From NCBI GenBank assembly GCA_002495055.1, contig DADR01000068.1, positions 206 through 9,431 of the forward strand: a stretch of 9,226 nucleotides of DNA. The letters run 5' to 3'. Every line of letters starts with the position of its first letter. Within the stretch, counting starts at the first letter, position 1. Origin of the DNA: Methanoregula sp. UBA247. GTDB lineage: Archaea > Halobacteriota > Methanomicrobia > Methanomicrobiales > Methanospirillaceae. Made by a program: the position numbers and the translations under genes. This document shows positions 6,171 through 9,226 of the stretch, in pieces. The notes under the pieces were generated by a model. That model was not told where the DNA came from, made no database searches, and saw only the letters and a program-made list of their open reading frames with translations.

Positions 6171-6599
6171 TTAGAACTTTGCTCCGAGGAATGTGCACAC
6201 TGCACCGAGCGTTACATATGCCGGGTTATTCAGCCGGTTCATGTGTGCCTCATCGATCACTTCCATCTCTTTTCCGACAAATTCAACCGGAACACCGACG
6301 TAGCACTTGATGGACTTCATGGCCTCAGCACCACGGGGGCGTTTGTACGGGAGCATACCGCGGATAGTTCGCTTCATGAGATGGTCGGGTCGGCGCGGGA
6401 CAAATGGTCCCCAGCGGTCACCCGATGCGCCACGTTCCCTTTTGTGCTTATAGTTGGCAAGCACACGTGCACGGCTGCCGGAGATGATGGCTTTCTCTGC
6501 GTTGACGATGGCAATCTCTTCTCCGGCAAGCGCCCGTTGTGCGGTAATACTTGCTAGCCTCCCGAGAAGCAATCCGTCACCATTGATAATTGTAACCAT
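6171..6599 (-). CDS. rpl13: 50S ribosomal protein uL13
   Basis: uL13 is an early-assembling large-subunit protein. The 142-residue product shows VTIINGDGLLLGRLASITA at the N-terminus (the LGRLAS motif), EEIAIVNAEKAIISG, the basic KHKRERGASGDRWGPFVPRRP loop, RTIRGMLPYKRPRG and the NNPAYVTLGAVCTFLGAKF end. These are archaeal/eukaryotic L13a-type features, and the length fits archaea. The open frame is 24 codons longer upstream, but the ATG at 6599 is the sensible start: the extension overlaps rpl18e, and a GAGGTGA Shine-Dalgarno formed by the end and stop of rpl18e (6605-6607) sits 5 bases before it. Confidence 0.97.
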   Translation of the reverse strand: MVTIINGDGLLLGRLASITAQRALAGEEIAIVNAEKAIISGSRARVLANYKHKRERGASGDRWGPFVPRRPDHLMKRTIRGMLPYKRPRGAEAMKSIKCYVGVPVEFVGKEMEVIDEAHMNRLNNPAYVTLGAVCTFLGAKF

Positions 6600-6604
6600 T
6601 TTTT

Positions 6605-6970
6605 TCACCTCAGGATCCGGATTCCACTGCCCTTTGGATTGTCCAAAAGGAGTTGCTCGATTGTCATGCACTGTCCCTTCGCGTCCCTGATCTTATTGGT
6701 GGCTGATGCCGAGAAGTTCAAGGCTGCCACCTTTACGGACTGCTCCAGCACACCACTACCCAGCACTTTTCCGGGAACGATGATCGTTTCACCATTCTGG
6801 GCATAGCGGTTGATCTTGGACAGGTTGACCTCAGCGTAATTCCTGTTCGGGGTCTCCAGCCTGCTTGCGATCTCGCGCCAGATCTTCGCCTCATTCTCAC
6901 GTGAATTGTTCTTTAAGAGCAAAATGAGGTTGGTAAGACGGGGGTTCGTCTTTTCCACAATTCTTGTCAT
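6605..6970 (-). CDS. rpl18e: 50S ribosomal protein eL18 (L18e)
   Basis: eL18 is a large-subunit protein found in archaea and eukaryotes but not in bacteria, related in fold to uL15. The 121-residue protein shows KTNPRLTNLILLLKNNS near residues 7-23, IWREIASRLETPNR at 30-43, VNLSKINRYAQNGETIIVPGKVLGSG, then VAALNFSASATNKI and the short GSGIRILR end. Length is normal for archaeal L18e (about 115-120). The ATG at 6970 overlaps the rpoD stop as ATGA, so it is probably translated by coupling with rpoD. It starts the eL18-uL13-uS9 ribosomal trio. Confidence 0.96.
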   Translation of the reverse strand: MTRIVEKTNPRLTNLILLLKNNSRENEAKIWREIASRLETPNRNYAEVNLSKINRYAQNGETIIVPGKVLGSGVLEQSVKVAALNFSASATNKIRDAKGQCMTIEQLLLDNPKGSGIRILR

Positions 6971-7797
6971 TTCTTCTCATCCCCTGCTATCTCGCCTAAT
7001 TGTCTCTCCAGCTCGTCTGCCTGATCCCTGATATATTGCAGCGCACGATCCATGATCTCTTTTACCGGCAATGACCCATCGCTCTCGACCACGAAAATAT
7101 ACCGGTCCGCTTCGGCAGTTATGGTAATGGCGGATTCATCCCCGATACCACTCGCCAGACAAGCCCGTTCGCAGAGTTTACACATGGAGCACTCGGGAAG
7201 TTTTCCATCAACAACTTCGACTTTCTTGCCTTTCACCGCGAGGATCCCGCGGGGACATTCATCCACGCACATACCACATGCATCACAGGCTTCACTTATC
7301 GACACCACAGGATGGTTTTTGAATCCGCATACGAGTGTCGGCTGCCATTTGGCATGTTCCCTGCCAGTATTGAGGATGGCATGTGCTTCAATGACGAGTT
7401 TCTGTCCTTTCGTAAGCTTCACGATAGGTATATTATCGTACACCGGAGTCGCATGGGGATCCTGGGGAATAAGGTCGCTTGACAGGACAGTCTTAGGACC
7501 TTCGACGCTCAACGTGAACGTAACCATACAGCCCGGGCATCCCGCCCCGCCACATGAGCATTTTTCCTTTGTCGAATAGGTTGAAAGATCGGTTTTTATG
7601 GGAATGAGCCCGAGCCGGTGTGCCAGCATCTCATCGAAGAATGCACTTGTGTTGTCATAGATACGCACATTTTCGATTGCAAGAGTCGGCACTTCGCCGA
7701 TCATTGCCCGCCGGAACGCGTTGGCAAATGCCGGGCTCGTTCCCGAAAGAGTGAATCGTGCCAGAGTATCATCAAGACTGCTGATTTCGATCTCCAT
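6967..7797 (-). CDS. rpoD: DNA-directed RNA polymerase subunit Rpo3 (D) with Fe-S domain
   Basis: Subunit D is the archaeal counterpart of half of the bacterial alpha dimer (eukaryotic RPB3/AC40); with subunit L it forms the platform for polymerase assembly. The 276-residue protein (numbered from the ATG) has the alpha-like dimerisation region AFANAFRRAMIGEVPTLAIE at 24-43. C80, C82, C87 and C90 form a zinc-type CxCx4Cx2C. An inserted ferredoxin-like domain carries two full sets, C171/174/177/181 (CDACGMCVDECP) and C203/206/209/213 (CSMCKLCERAC), enough for two [4Fe-4S] clusters as known in some methanogen D subunits. The C-terminus DRALQYIRDQADELERQLGE is the usual helix. A GTG at 7800 directly precedes the ATG at 7797; the ATG is preferred for its 6-base spacing from GGAG. 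Its A overlaps the rps11 stop (TGATG). Not the bacterial sigma-70 gene of the same symbol. Confidence 0.96.
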   Translation of the reverse strand: MEIEISSLDDTLARFTLSGTSPAFANAFRRAMIGEVPTLAIENVRIYDNTSAFFDEMLAHRLGLIPIKTDLSTYSTKEKCSCGGAGCPGCMVTFTLSVEGPKTVLSSDLIPQDPHATPVYDNIPIVKLTKGQKLVIEAHAILNTGREHAKWQPTLVCGFKNHPVVSISEACDACGMCVDECPRGILAVKGKKVEVVDGKLPECSMCKLCERACLASGIGDESAITITAEADRYIFVVESDGSLPVKEIMDRALQYIRDQADELERQLGEIAGDEKK

Positions 7798-8195
7798 CAC
7801 ACTCTCCTTCCTCGCCTGCCACCCTTCGCACGACAGGAGTCATGGGGGATGGGCGTGACATCTTCTATTCGCCCGATACGCATACCGGCACGGGCGAGCG
7901 CACGAATTGCTGCCTGGGCTCCAGGCCCGGGACTGCGCTGTTTACCCTGGCCGGGTGCACGAACCTTGACGTGGACGCCGACAATACCCTTCTCGCGGGC
8001 ATTCTGGGCAACGTTTCCTGCCATCTGCATTGCTGCGTAAGGCGAACCTTCGTTCCGGTCCTGCTTGACCACCATGCCACCGCTGCTTTTTGTAACAGTC
8101 TCAGCGCCGGAGAGATCGGTAATGGTGATTATCGTATTGTTAAACGATGCAAAAATGTGTGCAACGCCCCACTTTTCCTTCTCATTTGCGGCCAT
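7797..8195 (-). CDS. rps11: 30S ribosomal protein uS11
   Basis: uS11 lies on the 30S platform and shapes the mRNA exit region near the anti-Shine-Dalgarno. The 132-residue protein shows WGVAHIFASFNNTIITITDLSG at residues 9-30, SSGGMVVKQDRNEGSPYAAM at 37-56, KGIVGVHVKVRAPGQGKQRSPGPGAQAAIRALARAGMRIG-type core through residue 108, EDVTPIPHDSCR at 111-122 and the very basic GGRRGRRV tail. Length is typical of archaea. The ATG at 8195 is one base after the rps4 stop, with GGAGTGAGA overlapping the end of rps4 as Shine-Dalgarno. It precedes rpoD, matching the ancient S13-S4-S11-polymerase alpha/D order also seen in the bacterial alpha operon. Confidence 0.97.
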   Translation of the reverse strand: MAANEKEKWGVAHIFASFNNTIITITDLSGAETVTKSSGGMVVKQDRNEGSPYAAMQMAGNVAQNAREKGIVGVHVKVRAPGQGKQRSPGPGAQAAIRALARAGMRIGRIEDVTPIPHDSCRAKGGRRGRRV

Positions 8196-8196
8196 C

Positions 8197-8748
8197 TTAT
8201 CTCACTCCGGCTGGTTTGGTGATCCGCACCTTCTCCGCATGGGAGTCGCTCACAAACGGGGATTTCCCGTAATACGTGACTTCTGGTTCTTCATTCCGGT
8301 TTACCCGGTAACCCGGAATATTGACGCGTCTCCCACCGATAGCAATATGACCGTGGGTAATGAGCTGCCGTGCCTGTTTCGGCGATCGGGCAAGACCTTT
8401 CCGGTAGACAATACTCTGGAGCCGGCGTTCAAGCTGGGCTTGTACCTTGAGTGCCAGGACATTGTCAATATCTGCATCCGGACCAAGAAGTCCTGAACGC
8501 TGCATATAGGAGATCAGCTCGGTCTTCTTTGCCTCAAAGATCGATCTATCGATGGAGCTCGACATAATTGCGAGAAGCTCACGTGCTCTTTTCCGGTGCT
8601 TTCTCAGGTGGCTCTGTGCCTTCCAGACTTCGCGTTTGTTGCGCAGCCCGTATTCTATAACAAGACGGGTCTCCGATTCGATCCGCGTCTTTTCAAAGGG
8701 GCGCTTGGGGGTCTGGTACGATTTATGGTTTTTTCCCGGGTATCCCAT
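8197..8748 (-). CDS. rps4: 30S ribosomal protein uS4
   Basis: uS4 is a primary 16S rRNA binder that nucleates assembly of the 30S body. The 183-residue protein begins GYPGKNHKSYQTPKRPFEK, a form typical of archaeal/eukaryotic S4 (S9e) rather than bacterial S4. It continues with a basic helical region (RKHRKRARELL at 49-59) and carries the S4 RNA-binding domain at about residues 108-160 (RRLQSIVYRKGLARSPKQAR, then ITHGHIAIGGRRVNIPGY). The N-terminal zinc cysteines of some bacterial S4 proteins are absent. The ATG at 8748 lies 2 bases after the rps13 stop, with GGAGGT overlapping the end of rps13 at an 8-base spacing. In bacteria S4 represses this operon; whether that occurs here is unknown. 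Confidence 0.97.
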   Translation of the reverse strand: MGYPGKNHKSYQTPKRPFEKTRIESETRLVIEYGLRNKREVWKAQSHLRKHRKRARELLAIMSSSIDRSIFEAKKTELISYMQRSGLLGPDADIDNVLALKVQAQLERRLQSIVYRKGLARSPKQARQLITHGHIAIGGRRVNIPGYRVNRNEEPEVTYYGKSPFVSDSHAEKVRITKPAGVR

Positions 8749-8750
8749 GA

Positions 8751-9212
8751 TTAGCTACCTCCTTCTGTCTTCCTCTTCACACCAACTGTCGTGCCGGTTC
8801 TTCCGGTCGACTTGGTGCGCTGCCCGCGGACTTTCTGCCCGGTCTCGTGCCGGATGCCCCGGTAGCAGCGGATCTTTCTCATGAGGTTGACGTCTTCGTC
8901 TTTTGCCAGCGCGACATCGCCACCCAAAAGGTGCTTTGCTTCGCCGGTGTAGACATCTTTTGGCCGGTTGGCCATCCATGATGGGATCTTTGATGAGTAT
9001 TGTTCAACAGCGGTGCGGATCCGGTTGACCGAGTCCTCGTCCATGCGGCCAAGCAACGCGAATTCGTCGACCTTTGCCATACGGGATATGACCGTAGAGG
9101 TATGCCTGCCTACACCCGTGATGCCGGTCAGCGCAACTCTCACCGATTTGGTTCCATCCAGATCGGTCGTGCCTACCCTTACAAAATATTTTATGTCTTC
9201 TTCCTGAGCCAT
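8751..9212 (-). CDS. rps13: 30S ribosomal protein uS13
   Basis: uS13 is a 30S head protein that contacts the 50S subunit and P-site tRNA. The 153-residue product shows YFVRVGTTDLDGTKSV (archaeal/eukaryotic S18-type N-terminus), the VALTGITGVGRHTSTVI helix-turn region at 26-42, the two-helix middle with WMANRPKD, and the conserved basic stretch IRCYRGIRHETGQKVRGQRT at 114-133 followed by a GRTG..VGVKRK tail. The ATG at 9212 has GAGGGGATT just upstream (9215-9223), and the frame before it is not visible beyond the window. It is the first visible gene; in many archaea S13 leads this operon, so the promoter probably lies beyond base 9226. The next gene, rps4, starts 2 bases after its stop. Confidence 0.97.
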   Translation of the reverse strand: MAQEEDIKYFVRVGTTDLDGTKSVRVALTGITGVGRHTSTVISRMAKVDEFALLGRMDEDSVNRIRTAVEQYSSKIPSWMANRPKDVYTGEAKHLLGGDVALAKDEDVNLMRKIRCYRGIRHETGQKVRGQRTKSTGRTGTTVGVKRKTEGGS

Positions 9213-9226
9213 CCAATCCCCTCGAT

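Noticed and set aside
6161..6205. A 15-codon upstream extension of rps9
   Set aside because: It overlaps the end of rpl13 and does not resemble any uS9 N-terminus; the ATG at 6160 has AAGGTG before it.
6600..6671. A 24-codon upstream extension of rpl13
   Set aside because: It overlaps rpl18e, and uL13 homologues begin at the VTIINGDG segment right after the ATG at 6599.
7052..7579. A plus-strand open frame of about 175 codons opposite rpoD
   Set aside because: Antisense to the conserved D-subunit core and Fe-S domain. Long antisense frames are expected in GC-rich codon use.
1..9226. CRISPR arrays, insertion sequences, prophage or integration signatures
   Set aside because: No regularly spaced repeats, transposase or recombinase frames were seen. 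The tRNA has no duplicated 3' end nearby that would mark an attachment site, and all coding space is taken by housekeeping genes.

Overview
This window is a core archaeal chromosomal segment. All sixteen protein genes and one tRNA gene lie on the minus strand, packed end to end, and are transcribed from high to low coordinates. The archaeal forms of ribosomal proteins and RNA polymerase subunits (Rpo3/D, Rpo10/N, Rpo6/K, eL18), isopentenyl phosphate kinase and a GHMP mevalonate kinase place it in the Euryarchaeota. The RNA polymerase D subunit carries two complete ferredoxin-type cysteine sets, as in many methanogens. Together with the protein sequences and the medium-to-high GC content, this suggests a methanogen of the Methanomicrobiales (Methanoregula/Methanosphaerula type). 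The order-level guess is inference.

Layout in transcription order, from the right edge: rps13, rps4, rps11 and rpoD (30S proteins plus polymerase subunit D), then rpl18e, rpl13 and rps9, then rpoN. A tRNA-Pro(CGG) gene follows, then rpoK, eno and rps2. After the longest gap in the window (69 bases) comes an isoprenoid block: a MEMO-family gene, mvk (mevalonate kinase), ipk/fomZ (isopentenyl phosphate kinase) and idi2/fni (type 2 isopentenyl-diphosphate isomerase), which runs off the left edge.

Most junctions are stop/start overlaps (ATGA, TGATG, or the 8-base overlap mvk/ipk) or gaps of 1-10 bases with a Shine-Dalgarno (GGTG/GAGG type) in the end of the preceding gene. This indicates operon-style expression with translational coupling. 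The only longer interruptions are around the tRNA (16 and 38 bases), the rps9-rpoN gap (30 bases) and the rps2-MEMO gap (69 bases). The last holds a T-run and a TATA-like sequence that could let the isoprenoid block be transcribed separately.

Functionally, the right two thirds supply ribosome and RNA polymerase subunits plus enolase. The left third supplies three enzymes of the archaeal mevalonate route to the C5 units of membrane lipids: phosphorylation of mevalonate, phosphorylation of isopentenyl phosphate, and isomerisation of IPP to DMAPP. No phosphomevalonate kinase or diphosphomevalonate decarboxylase is present, which fits the modified archaeal pathway. I see no mobile element, CRISPR array or phage gene, and no convincing previously undescribed system. 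The points worth a second look are the tRNA embedded among polymerase genes, the uncharacterised MEMO protein in the lipid-precursor block, the Fe-S motifs in RpoD, and the non-ATG starts. No stretch longer than 300 bases lacks a gene.
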